14,193 nucleotides of DNA from Chitinophagales bacterium (GTDB taxonomy: Bacteria > Bacteroidota > Bacteroidia > Chitinophagales > JAHDHT01): positions 4,246 to 18,438 of the forward strand of contig JAHDHT010000069.1 in assembly GCA_020631175.1 (NCBI GenBank). Reading direction: 5' to 3'. The position numbers and the translations under genes are program-made. Under the pieces are notes generated by a model, which saw only the letters and a program-made list of their open reading frames with translations, was not told the origin of the DNA and ran no database searches. Numbering within the stretch: position 1 is the stretch's first letter; each line of letters starts with the position of its first letter. Shown piece after piece: positions 1-8,800 of this stretch.

Positions 1-2234
1 CTCCGCTTCCTGGATTAACTGGAGTAGATACAATCACTATCATCGGTATGGATGGCTCAGGAGAAATGGATACTGTTATTGCATTAGTCTCAATTCAGGA
101 TGATTGCGATGATCCGGGTGATACAATGGTTGCTACAGATGATGCAGCTGAGGTTGATCAGGATGGATCTGTAGACATTCCTGTTGGAGATAATGATTTA
201 GATACAAGTGGATGTGCTGATGAAGCTGAACCTACACAAATCGTAAGTGGACCAGATAATGGTACTGCTACTATAAATCTTGATGGAACAATCACATATA
301 CTCCGGATGCCGGGTTCTATGGAATGGATATGTTCGAATATGAGATTTGTAACTGTATGGGTGATTGTGATATCGCATTAGTAGTAGTTACTGTGAATGA
401 AGTAATTGCTCCTATAAACACTGTAGATGCTGTTAACGATATGGATACTACAGCAGCGAATACTCCTGTAACAATTGAAGTTCTTGAGAATGATACTGAC
501 GCAGAAGGTGACAACATTGAATTAGTTGAAGCTTGCGATCCATCTAATGGTACAACAGTTATCTTCGGAATGACTATCGTTTATGTACCGGATGAAGGAT
601 TCTACGGTGTAGATGAATTCTGCTACGTAATCTGTGATGACGGTATGCCTCAGGCATGTGATACTGCAATTGTAACAGTTGTTGTAGAAGCACCTGTTAT
701 CGTTGATGAGCCACCGGTAATCGTTGATCCGAATGGTGATCCGGTGAATGATATCATCTACGATACATTATTAGTAAATACAGATCCTACAATCATTTGT
801 CTTGATGCTATCGACGCAAATGGTGAAACAGTAGGCATTTCTATCCTTGAAAATGGTGACCTTGGTACAGCGACTATTGATCCTGTAACAGGTTGTTTAA
901 TCTACGAGGCTGGTCCGAATACTGGAACTGATACTATTATAGTGATTGCTTGTGATGAAGCGAATCCAGATGTATTATGTGATACATTAACAGTAGTTCT
1001 TGAGATCGAAGAGCCGGATGGTAACCTTCCTCCTGATTTTGTTGATGAATACGGATACAGCGCTGATACGCTTTACTACACTACTCCGGAAGACACTCCA
1101 TTTACAGATTGTCTTGATATCGTTGATCCTAATGATGACAACGTAGTTGTTACAATAGAAACAAACGGTATGAACGGAATGGGCGCAATCGTTAACGATA
1201 CTTGTTTAACATATGCTCCGAATATGGACTTTGTTGGAATGGATACATTATTATTAATCGCTTGCGATGATGGTAATCCAGTTCTTTGTGATACAACATT
1301 ATATATCATTACTGTTACTCCGGTGAACGATGATCCGGTTGCGACTGATGATATGGTTGTTACAGGTGTGGATGTACCGGTAATTATTGATATCCTTACA
1401 AATGATTTCGATGTTGATGGTGATTCATTAATCATCAAAGATATCATCGAAGGTCCATCTAACGGTACTGTTGAAATCAATGCTGATGGTACAGTAACTT
1501 ATACTCCGGATGCTGGATTCACTGGTATGGATACCTTCACTTATGCTATCAGCGATGGCAATGGTGGATGTGATACTGCTGAAGTAATAATTGTTGTGGA
1601 TTCTGATCCTACAATTGTAGCTACACCAGATGATATTACTGCAGATTCAAATGGAGATGAATTATGTAATGATACGGTTCACTCACTTGATGTATTAGCA
1701 AATGATTCAGGAGTTGGTGATCTTGAGATTATCGATTTCACTGCACCTTCAAATGGTACTGTAGCGCTGGATAATGGATTATTGATCTATACTCCGGATG
1801 CAGGTTCTGTTGGTGAAGATTGCTTCGAATACACAATAGCAGATATGTTCGGTCAAACAGCTACTGCTGAAGTTTGTGTAACGATTTCAGATTGTACTGT
1901 TGATGCGCCATGTGAAGATATTTTAAGTGACTTCCAGGTTGGTTTAACGCCTAATGGTGACGGAACTAATGACACATGGACATTACCAAGCCTCGAGTCT
2001 TGTTGTGATGATTCTGAGTTATTAATCTTCAACAGATGGGGTAACATAGTTCACAGAGATGAAAACGGAGACGACGGATTTAACTGGGACGGTCGTTGGG
2101 ATACCGATAACGGTAACAACGAATTAGTACCAAGCGGTACTTACTTCTACTGTATCTTATGTGCAGGAGACGTAACCGACAATGCACCTGGTAAATACGA
2201 CGGATTCATTGAAGTAATCAACGGAGCACAGTAA
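1..2234 (+). CDS. Giant Ig-like/cadherin-like surface adhesin with T9SS type B sorting domain (5'-truncated by window edge)
   Basis: The reading frame is open from base 3, and its first codons (PLPGLTGVDT) align with an internal part of the second adhesin at 9436, so the start lies outside the window. The visible part is a chain of acidic ~90-100-aa beta-sandwich modules, roughly at 127-400, 421-690, 705-1010, 1020-1320, 1321-1605 and 1606-1900. Several show the bacterial Ig/cadherin-like signature: VPVIIDILTNDFDVDGDSL, then NGTV, then TYTPDAGFTGMDTFTY. From about 1905 to the stop lies a gliding-motility-type C-terminal domain with LTPNGDGTNDTW, LLIFNRWGNIV and PSGTYFYCILC, the hallmark of T9SS type B cargo. 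Its last 15 codons are identical to those of the second adhesin. Known of the family: such SprB-like proteins are secreted, surface-exposed and depend on a SprF partner, which here lies 78 bp downstream. Adhesion or gliding is inferred; the ligand is unknown. Confidence 0.9.
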   Translation, partial: PLPGLTGVDTITIIGMDGSGEMDTVIALVSIQDDCDDPGDTMVATDDAAEVDQDGSVDIPVGDNDLDTSGCADEAEPTQIVSGPDNGTATINLDGTITYTPDAGFYGMDMFEYEICNCMGDCDIALVVVTVNEVIAPINTVDAVNDMDTTAANTPVTIEVLENDTDAEGDNIELVEACDPSNGTTVIFGMTIVYVPDEGFYGVDEFCYVICDDGMPQACDTAIVTVVVEAPVIVDEPPVIVDPNGDPVNDIIYDTLLVNTDPTIICLDAIDANGETVGISILENGDLGTATIDPVTGCLIYEAGPNTGTDTIIVIACDEANPDVLCDTLTVVLEIEEPDGNLPPDFVDEYGYSADTLYYTTPEDTPFTDCLDIVDPNDDNVVVTIETNGMNGMGAIVNDTCLTYAPNMDFVGMDTLLLIACDDGNPVLCDTTLYIITVTPVNDDPVATDDMVVTGVDVPVIIDILTNDFDVDGDSLIIKDIIEGPSNGTVEINADGTVTYTPDAGFTGMDTFTYAISDGNGGCDTAEVIIVVDSDPTIVATPDDITADSNGDELCNDTVHSLDVLANDSGVGDLEIIDFTAPSNGTVALDNGLLIYTPDAGSVGEDCFEYTIADMFGQTATAEVCVTISDCTVDAPCEDILSDFQVGLTPNGDGTNDTWTLPSLESCCDDSELLIFNRWGNIVHRDENGDDGFNWDGRWDTDNGNNELVPSGTYFYCILCAGDVTDNAPGKYDGFIEVINGAQ

Positions 2235-2245
2235 AAAATAAAAAG

Positions 2246-2277
2246 GCATCACGCTTTGCAAAGTCGAAGCGTGATGC
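2246..2277 (+). terminator. Hairpin between adhesin 1 and sprF (possible attenuator or bidirectional terminator)
   Basis: A perfect 11-bp inverted repeat, GCATCACGCTT (2246-2256) and AAGCGTGATGC (2267-2277), encloses a 10-nt loop. It starts 12 bases after the adhesin stop. On the plus strand only a weak TCTTTATAA tract follows, so termination there may be partial and let sprF be transcribed at a lower level. On the minus strand the stem is followed by a much better T-rich run (complement of 2245-2233), so it would terminate antisense transcription more efficiently. An mRNA-stabilising or processing stem is an alternative. The identical element occurs at 11619-11650. Confidence 0.6.
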
Positions 2278-2312
2278 TCTTTATAAATTGAAAAAAAACA
2301 ATAGATAGATAT

Positions 2313-3242
2313 ATGAAACGGATAAGTATCATCATGTTAGCGTTATTAGGGATGTTATTCATCGTTAATGACAGCCAGGCCCAGCAGGATGCTGAGTATA
2401 CTCAGTATATGTTCAATAGTCTGGTGTTAAATCCTGCCTATGCAGGTAGCCGCGGTGTTGTAAGTACCAACGCTTTATACCGTAACCAATGGGTGAATAT
2501 CGACGGAGCTCCGACAACCTTGAGTTTCAGCATTCATAGCCCAATCCGTGAGAGCAATAGCGCTTTAGGATTATGGTTAGAGAACGATCAAATCGGATTA
2601 CACCGTACTTTCCGTCTGATGGGAAGTTATGCTTACCACCTTCCATTAAACAAGGGTAAATTATCCTTTGGATTACAGGCTGGGGTAAAGAACTACCGCT
2701 ACGATTTCACCGACCATGGAGGTTTATTAAATGACGATCAGTTTGCAGCCATTAATGCAGCCGGAGCTCAGTTATTACCGAACATCGGAGCAGGTTTATA
2801 TTACTACACACAACGTTTCTACTTAGGTCTTTCAGCACCTGAGTTATTAGAGAATACGATCTATGAAGATACTTCAGTGGGCTTATCTACTAAAGATATC
2901 AATCACTACTTCTTAACGGCTGGTTATGTATTACCATTAGGTAATAACTTAAAGTTCAAGCCAACGACTTTAGTAAAGTTTGTTAGAAATGCACCGGTAG
3001 AGATCGACTTAACAGCACACTTCTTATTAAGAGAAGTATTATGGTTAGGCGCGGCCTGGAGAAGTAATGACAGTATTGATTTCCTTGCAGAATACCAATT
3101 CACACCACAATTAAGAGCAGGTTATGCTTATGATTTAACGATCAGTGAGTTGAGAAACCACACGAGTGGAACCCATGAAATCATGTTGGGTTATGACTTC
3201 TGCTTTAACAAAAACAGAATCGTAACACCAAGATACTTCTAA
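2313..3242 (+). CDS. sprF: PorP/SprF family type IX secretion system outer-membrane protein, copy 1
   Basis: The 309-aa product has a signal peptide (MKRISIIMLALLGMLFIVND, cleavage probably after SQA at residue 23). The mature protein opens with the family hallmark QYMFNSLVLNPAYAGSRG (residues 31-48). The rest alternates short polar and aromatic segments, as in an outer-membrane beta-barrel. It ends with AGYAYDLTISEL, then SGTHEIMLGYDF, and a C-terminal TPRYF, all typical of PorP/SprF. Known of the family: SprF-like proteins work with T9SS cargo carrying type B C-terminal domains, supporting secretion or surface attachment of SprB-like adhesins. Its place directly after such an adhesin fits this. 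The ATG is the only start that gives a complete signal peptide; there is no clear Shine-Dalgarno sequence, as is usual in Bacteroidota. The protein is identical to that of the copy at 11686-12615. The symbol marks family membership, not proven orthology to F. johnsoniae SprF. Confidence 0.93.
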   Translation: MKRISIIMLALLGMLFIVNDSQAQQDAEYTQYMFNSLVLNPAYAGSRGVVSTNALYRNQWVNIDGAPTTLSFSIHSPIRESNSALGLWLENDQIGLHRTFRLMGSYAYHLPLNKGKLSFGLQAGVKNYRYDFTDHGGLLNDDQFAAINAAGAQLLPNIGAGLYYYTQRFYLGLSAPELLENTIYEDTSVGLSTKDINHYFLTAGYVLPLGNNLKFKPTTLVKFVRNAPVEIDLTAHFLLREVLWLGAAWRSNDSIDFLAEYQFTPQLRAGYAYDLTISELRNHTSGTHEIMLGYDFCFNKNRIVTPRYF

Positions 3243-3255
3243 AACTAATTACAGT

Positions 3256-5706
3256 ATGAAAATTAATTTGTCGAAAAATAAACAGACACAAGTTATGATA
3301 AAACTTAGACTAACATTGTTGTTCTCATTAATGGTGATTGCCTTTTCAAGCTTTGGTCAAACAAAGATTGAAAAAGCAGACAGATTATATGAGAATCTCG
3401 AATTTGTAAAGGCTATTCCTTTATATCTTGATGCCTTAGAGTCAAGTGATGACATTTCTATCAAGGAAAAATTAGCCAACTGCTACAGACTGATCAACGA
3501 TGTTTCCAATGCTGAAGATTGGTTACAGGAAGTTGTTAAAAGTGGCGCAAGTGATGACATCTATAAATTATTTTATGGACAGGCATTAATGGAGAATGAA
3601 AAATATGCTGAAGCAGAATATTGGTTAAGCCAGTTTTCAGCAGCTAATCCTTCTCATGCGCAAGCAAGAAATTTATTATATGCAAGCCAGAATATCAGAG
3701 CTTTAAAAGGTAGTGGATCAGGTTGTACCGTTTCTGCTCTTCCGGATAATGTAAACTCTGAATACTCTGAAATCGGACCAGCTTTTTATCAGGACGGAAT
3801 TGTATTCTCTTCTGATAGAGATACAACCGTTTTAAAGTATGTTCATAGCTGGACAGGAAGATCTTTCTATGATCTTTACAATGCTACTGATAACGGTGAC
3901 GGATCTTACTCAAATGCAAAAAGAAACAAATATGGTTCAGTTGGAACAGCAAGATTCCACGAAGGTCCTGTTAGTTTCAGCAGAGATGAAACTACAATGT
4001 TCTACACAAGAAATAACTTTGTTAAAGGACAAGGTGGTTTAACAGGTAAAGTTGGAAGAGATTCAGGTGGAACTATTCGTCTGAAAATCTATGAAGCTGA
4101 ACTTCAAAATGGCAAATGGGTAACTGTTGATAGCCTTTCAATTAATAGTGATGAGTATTCTACTGCTCACCCTGCTCTTTCTGATGATGGAATGAAATTA
4201 TATTTCGCATCAGATATGCCTGGAGGTTATGGTGGAATGGATTTATACGTAATGGAAAGAACCGGTTCAGGCTGGGGAACTGCCGTTAACTTAGGTCCGG
4301 ATATCAATACTGAAGGTGATGAGGTTTTCCCATTCTATCATCCATCAGGAGATTTATATTTCTCTTCTGACGGACTTGTAGGATGTGGTGGTCTTGATAT
4401 TTTCAAAGTAGCTACAATGGGTACCGGCATTGCAGGTAAAGCAAGAAATGTTGGAAGCCCTTTAAATACTGCAAGAGATGATTTTGGATATATTCTAAAT
4501 GATGACGGAACAAAAGGATACTTAGCTTCAAATAGAAATGAAAGCAGAGTAGGTGATGATGATATCTATTCTACTTATTGTGAAAGCTACTACTTAAGAG
4601 GTGTTGTTGTTGATTGTGAAACAGACAATGCTATTGAAGGTGCTTCTGTTAATTTAAGCGGTGGCGGATCAATGCTTGACGGTATCACTACCGGTTCAGA
4701 CGGATCTTTCTCTTTCGAGGTTAAGCCTGGAATGGAATATATGCTAGCAGGTTCTGCGATGAACTATATTTCAAATTCTGTTGATGTTTCAACTGAAGGT
4801 ATGAGTGCCGGAGAAGATATGTTTGTGAAAGTTCCTTTATGTCCGGAACCTCAATGTGCAGCTGCAGGTACGCCATGTGATGATGGAAATCCTTCAACTA
4901 CTAACGATGTGGAAGATGGAAACTGTAATTGTTCTGGAAGATACGTAGTAATTGAACAACCACCACTTCCACCTGCTACTGAATGTTTCATTAGCGGAAG
5001 AGTTTACAATGAAAATACAAGTTCTCCTGTAAACGGCGCAAGAATCAGAATCAGAGACAATAGTACAGGTTATGAGCAAGTAACATTCAGTGATAACAGC
5101 GGATACTACAGCTTCAAATCTACTGAAGGTGCAACATACACTGTTTCTACTGATGCTGATTGTTACTATGCTGCAACAAAAACAACTAACTACGGAGATA
5201 ATTGTACAGTTACAATTGATTTCCCACTACGTCCGATCTTAGTTGGAGAAGTTAGTTTATTACATATTTATTACGATTTAGACAAAGCATTTATCAGAAG
5301 TGATGCTGAACCTGAATTAACGAAGTTGTATGATCTATTAAGAGATAATCCTACATTAACTGTTGAGTTAGCTTCTCATACTGATAGCAGAGGAAGTGAT
5401 TCTTACAATCAGGATTTATCACAAAGAAGAGCTGATTCAGCAAGATCTTGGTTGATTTCAAGAGGTATTGACGCCTCAAGAATTACCTCTGTTGGATATG
5501 GTGAATCTCAACTTGTTAATCAGTGTGCTAACGGAGTTACTTGTTCCGATAGTGAACACCAGCAAAACAGAAGAACAGAATTCAGAGTAACAGGCGGTTG
5601 TGCAGGATCGATTCAAAGTAATCCTTCCTACTACACAACACCAAGCTACAATGCTAACCCATACTCAAGTTCGACTACTTCTAATGTTTATTCATTCGAT
5701 AAATAG
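3256..5706 (+). CDS. OmpA-family T9SS-associated protein, PorE-like (TPR, PD40 propeller, two carboxypeptidase-regulatory-like domains, OmpA C-terminal domain)
   Basis: The product is 816 aa from the first ATG. A second ATG at 3295 (Met14) begins a cleaner signal peptide, MIKLRLTLLFSLMVIAFSSF, cleaved near FGQTK; I think it is the likelier start. No lipobox Cys is present. Order (first-ATG numbering): TPR-like helices about 35-155; PD40/WD40-like propeller about 170-435 (IVFSSDRD, LYFASDMPGGYGGMDLY, YFSSDGLVGCGGLDIF, YLASNRN); a carboxypeptidase-regulatory-like beta-sandwich about 444-530; a Cys-rich linker (GTPCDDGNPSTTNDV, then CNCSG); a second such sandwich about 577-660; an OmpA domain about 669-782 with HTDSRGSDSYNQDLSQRRAD, including the Asp and Arg expected to contact peptidoglycan, and NRRTEF. 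A Ser/Thr/Tyr-rich tail follows. Known: PorE-type proteins tether the T9SS to peptidoglycan. Lying 13 bp after sprF, it is probably co-transcribed. It may be a cassette-specific paralogue, not the core PorE. Confidence 0.88.
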   Translation: MKINLSKNKQTQVMIKLRLTLLFSLMVIAFSSFGQTKIEKADRLYENLEFVKAIPLYLDALESSDDISIKEKLANCYRLINDVSNAEDWLQEVVKSGASDDIYKLFYGQALMENEKYAEAEYWLSQFSAANPSHAQARNLLYASQNIRALKGSGSGCTVSALPDNVNSEYSEIGPAFYQDGIVFSSDRDTTVLKYVHSWTGRSFYDLYNATDNGDGSYSNAKRNKYGSVGTARFHEGPVSFSRDETTMFYTRNNFVKGQGGLTGKVGRDSGGTIRLKIYEAELQNGKWVTVDSLSINSDEYSTAHPALSDDGMKLYFASDMPGGYGGMDLYVMERTGSGWGTAVNLGPDINTEGDEVFPFYHPSGDLYFSSDGLVGCGGLDIFKVATMGTGIAGKARNVGSPLNTARDDFGYILNDDGTKGYLASNRNESRVGDDDIYSTYCESYYLRGVVVDCETDNAIEGASVNLSGGGSMLDGITTGSDGSFSFEVKPGMEYMLAGSAMNYISNSVDVSTEGMSAGEDMFVKVPLCPEPQCAAAGTPCDDGNPSTTNDVEDGNCNCSGRYVVIEQPPLPPATECFISGRVYNENTSSPVNGARIRIRDNSTGYEQVTFSDNSGYYSFKSTEGATYTVSTDADCYYAATKTTNYGDNCTVTIDFPLRPILVGEVSLLHIYYDLDKAFIRSDAEPELTKLYDLLRDNPTLTVELASHTDSRGSDSYNQDLSQRRADSARSWLISRGIDASRITSVGYGESQLVNQCANGVTCSDSEHQQNRRTEFRVTGGCAGSIQSNPSYYTTPSYNANPYSSSTTSNVYSFDK

Positions 5707-5726
5707 AACGAGTATAAAATAATAAG

Positions 5727-5758
5727 AAGCCCGCAGTTTACACTGCGGGCTTTCTGTG
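5727..5758 (+). terminator. Rho-independent-type terminator after the ompA/porE-like gene
   Basis: The perfect 11-bp stem AAGCCCGCAGT (5727-5737) and ACTGCGGGCTT (5742-5752) has a 4-nt TTAC loop and a GC-rich core, and is followed by T-rich sequence (TTTCTGTGTTTTTATT from 5751). It starts 20 bases after the stop at 5706. It closes the adhesin 1-sprF-ompA transcription unit and separates it from the second adhesin. Confidence 0.88.
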
Positions 5759-5773
5759 TTTTTATTGCATTAT

Positions 5774-5781
5774 TTATTTTG
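5774..5781 (+). promoter_or_regulatory. Candidate promoter -7 element for adhesin 2
   Basis: TTATTTTG differs at one position from the Bacteroidota -7 consensus TAnnTTTG and lies 36 bases before the ATG at 5818, just after the upstream terminator. The 111-bp gap is the only place for a separate promoter for this gene. I see no convincing -33 TTTG-type element at the expected distance, so the exact box is uncertain. The region is strongly T-rich and chance matches are easy. Confidence 0.3.
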
Positions 5782-5817
5782 CATTTTTTTTTAATACGAA
5801 CAAAACAAGACAACATT

Positions 5818-8800
5818 ATGATAAAAGGTTATTACACTAAGTTAATTGCCCTTTTTGTTTATTCCATCCTAATTTCATTTAGCTCATCAGCTCAAACAAC
5901 AATCTGTTATGCAATAGCAGATGAAGGAAATCCGGATGTGTTATTTCAATTTCAAAATGATCAATGGTCACCAATCGGAAATACTGGTGCATTTGATATC
6001 GAAGCAATAGCCTTCAACCCTGATTTAAATTTAATCTATGCAGCAAACGGTGGTGATATAGGTTTAATAAACAGCACCAACGGAAGTTTTTCTTTGCTAA
6101 ATTCATTAACCACTATAAACGGTTCACCTTATGGTAGTTTAATACCGGATGATATTGACGGACTTACTTTTGATGCAGCCAACAATGTTTTATGGGCCAT
6201 ACAAAGAATACCAGGAACCGGAAATAATGATATTTTACTTCAAATTGATCCACAATCCGGATCAATAATTTCTAATGCTTTTGGTAGTGGAGTAGATTAT
6301 GTTACAGTTGAAGAAGTATTTGATGGAACACTAGGAGCAAATGTTTATGACGTAGATGATGTTGCAATTGATCCAACAACCGGAATCTTATACGCAATCT
6401 CAAATCAAGGTGGAGTAGGAGGTGTTTTGGTAGCCATTAATCCTGCCGACGGTTCTCTTGAACAAGTTATAGGTGATTTTTCCGTAGATGATATGGAAGG
6501 ACTTACATTTTCAGGAGATGGTCTTTTCTATGGTACCTCAGGGAATAACGGTCCTGTACCCGATGATAACAATAATTTTTATTCGATAAATGTATTTACT
6601 GGAGAGGCAACTTTTATTTCAGACGTAGATCCAACAAACTTTAGTTTTGACTTTGAAGCGGTTGAATGCTTTTTAATGGATGCTGTTGAACCTCCATGCG
6701 AAGCTACATCACCTACTATTGTAGCTAATGATGATGAAATATGTTTAGGTGATGGTGAATTTGTAGTTGTTGGTTTAGTGGAAGCAGGAAGTGGCTCTGT
6801 TCTTTCTTTTGTGGTGACTGATGAAACAGGAACCATAATTGAATCAGGTCCGTCCGCTAGCAATATTTTTAACTTCGACGGATCTCAACCAGGTGAATGT
6901 TTAATCTGGGGTATTAACCATGATGGTAGCTTAAATGCTCCTACAAATCAAGTGGCTGATCTGGAAGGATGTTTCGCTTTGTCGAATTCAGTTAGCGTTG
7001 AAAAAATAGACTGTACAGTAAATCCTCCATGTGAAGTAACTGCACCAATTATTAGTTCTGATATCAATCAAATTTGTATCGGACAAGGTGATATTGTAAA
7101 TATTTCAGTAGACTTTTCAGAACCGAATGATCAAATAGTATTTGTCGTTACCGATGAAACGGCAACAAATATCTTAGCAGGCCCGACAAGTAGTACCGAA
7201 TTCAATTTTGATGCTGCACCTGAAGGTACTTGTCTAATATGGGCAGTTGCTCATGATGGTTCACTTGTGGCTCCATCTGATTTAGTTGCCGATATGGAAG
7301 GATGTTTTGAATTATCAAACGCTATCTCAGTTTTAAGAGAAGATTGTCCTCCTGGTTGCGATTTAACAATGCCTGTTATATCATCTGATAATCCGGTAAT
7401 TTGTATCGGCGACGGAGAATTAGTAAATATTACTCTAGAAACGATTGATCCAAATGATCAGGTAGTTTTTGTTGTTACAGATGTTTTAGGTACTACAATT
7501 CTGGCAGGACCTCAAACTAGCAATATATTTAATTTCGATAACGCTCCTGAAGGCACTTGCCTCATCTGGGCAATCGCTCACGACGGTACTTTAGTAGCTC
7601 CTACTGATCAGGTAGCGGATCTTGAAGGTTGTTATGCATTATCAAATGCGGTATCTGTAATCAGAGAAGATTGCACAGATCCATGTGATGTGACTGCACC
7701 TGTTATTTCTTCTGATAATCCATCAATATGTATTGGTGACGGAGAGTTAGTAACGGTGAGCCTGGATGCTTTCGATACAAATGATATCATTACTTATGTT
7801 GTAACCGATAATACAGGAACGAACATATTAGACGGGCCAACTTCAAATAACATTTTCAACTTTGATGCAGCTCCGGAAGGAATTTGTTTAATCTGGGCAG
7901 TGGCGCATGATGGAAGCCTGGTCGCACCTTCTGATTTAGTAGCTGACCTTGAAGGATGTTTTGCATTGTCAAATGCTGTATCAATAATCAGAGAAGATTG
8001 TACAGACCCATGTAATGTTACTGCGCCTGTTATTTCTTCAGATAATCCAACTATTTGTATTGGTGAAGGAGAACTGGTAACGGTGAGCCTGGATGCTTTT
8101 GATGTTACAGATCAAATAGTTTTTGTTGTAACCGATATAAACGGTACTACAATTTTAGCTGGTCCGCAAACGAATAATGTATTTAATTTCGATGCAGCAC
8201 CTGCTGGTACTTGTTTAATTTGGGCAGTTGCTCACGACGGTACACTGGTAGCTCCAACTGATCAGGTAGCTGATTTGGAAGGATGTTTCGAATTATCTAA
8301 TGCCGTTGCGGTTATTAGAGAAGATTGCACCGACCCATGTGATGTTACTGTACCGGTTATTTCTACTAATGACCCATCCATATGTATTGGCGACGGCGAG
8401 CTGGTAACGGTAAGCCTGGATGCTTTTGATGCTAACGATCAAATCATTTATGTAGTAACCGATATTACCGGAACAACAATTTTGTCCGGACCTACAACTA
8501 ATAATGTTTTCAATTTCGATGGAGCACCTGCAGGTACATGTTTAATCTGGGCAGTTGCACACGACGGAACCTTAGTTGCGCCAACCAATCAGGTAGCTGA
8601 TCTGGAAGGATGTTTTGCACTGTCTAATCCGGTTGAAATTCTTAGAGAAGATTGTGATGATGAAAATGATCCACCGGTAATCGGTGAAGATATCAATGAA
8701 ATTTGTACACAACCGGTAACACCAACTACTATATGTATCGACCCGATCGATCCAAATGGAGATAATGTGGTAATTACTGAAGTGGAAACTTTATTTAATT

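Larger units (their letters stand above)
2187..3244. repeat. 1058-bp identical direct repeat, copy 1 (adhesin tail + hairpin + sprF)
   Basis: By eye this stretch is identical, base for base, to 11560-12617 (offset 9373). It starts at the codon for Pro in PGKYDGFIEVINGAQ, the last 15 residues of the adhesin. It then runs through the stop, the hairpin spacer and all of sprF, and ends two bases after the sprF stop. Upstream of 2187 the two loci are only paralogous. Downstream of 3244 they are unrelated (an ompA-like gene here, a terminator and rsmE at the other copy). Identity at silent codon positions means recent copying or conversion, not just protein-level constraint. No terminal inverted repeats or transposase are seen. 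Confidence 0.93.

Noticed and set aside
1076..1480. 134-codon minus-strand open frame within adhesin 1
   Set aside because: It is a shadow of a strongly biased, repetitive Asp/Thr/Val-rich coding sequence. The translation is Ser/Thr/Ile/Val-rich with no recognisable domain. The other minus-strand frames at 317-517, 6579-6863, 9171-9500 and 11183-11423 are the same.
2187..3244. The 1058-bp repeat as an insertion sequence or other transposon
   Set aside because: It has no transposase, terminal inverted repeats or visible target-site duplication. Its content is an adhesin tail and sprF that continue in frame with each locus.
3839..4042. Short plus-strand frame inside the OmpA-like gene
   Set aside because: It lies wholly within the well-supported propeller coding region in another frame and shows no protein-like features.
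5727..5752. Riboswitch or leader structure for adhesin 2
   Set aside because: The simple GC-rich stem followed by T-rich sequence, 20 bases after the ompA-like gene stop, is fully explained as that gene's terminator.
5779..5817. TTG at 5779 as start of the second adhesin
   Set aside because: It would put 13 residues, including Arg, Lys and Asp, in front of an already ideal signal peptide beginning at the ATG at 5818, and it overlaps the promoter-like T-rich region.
6697..8664. CRISPR-like array or RTX nonapeptide repeats
   Set aside because: The 327-bp units are in-frame protein domains without short identical repeats and unique spacers, and there is no GGxGxDxUx pattern despite the many Asp residues.
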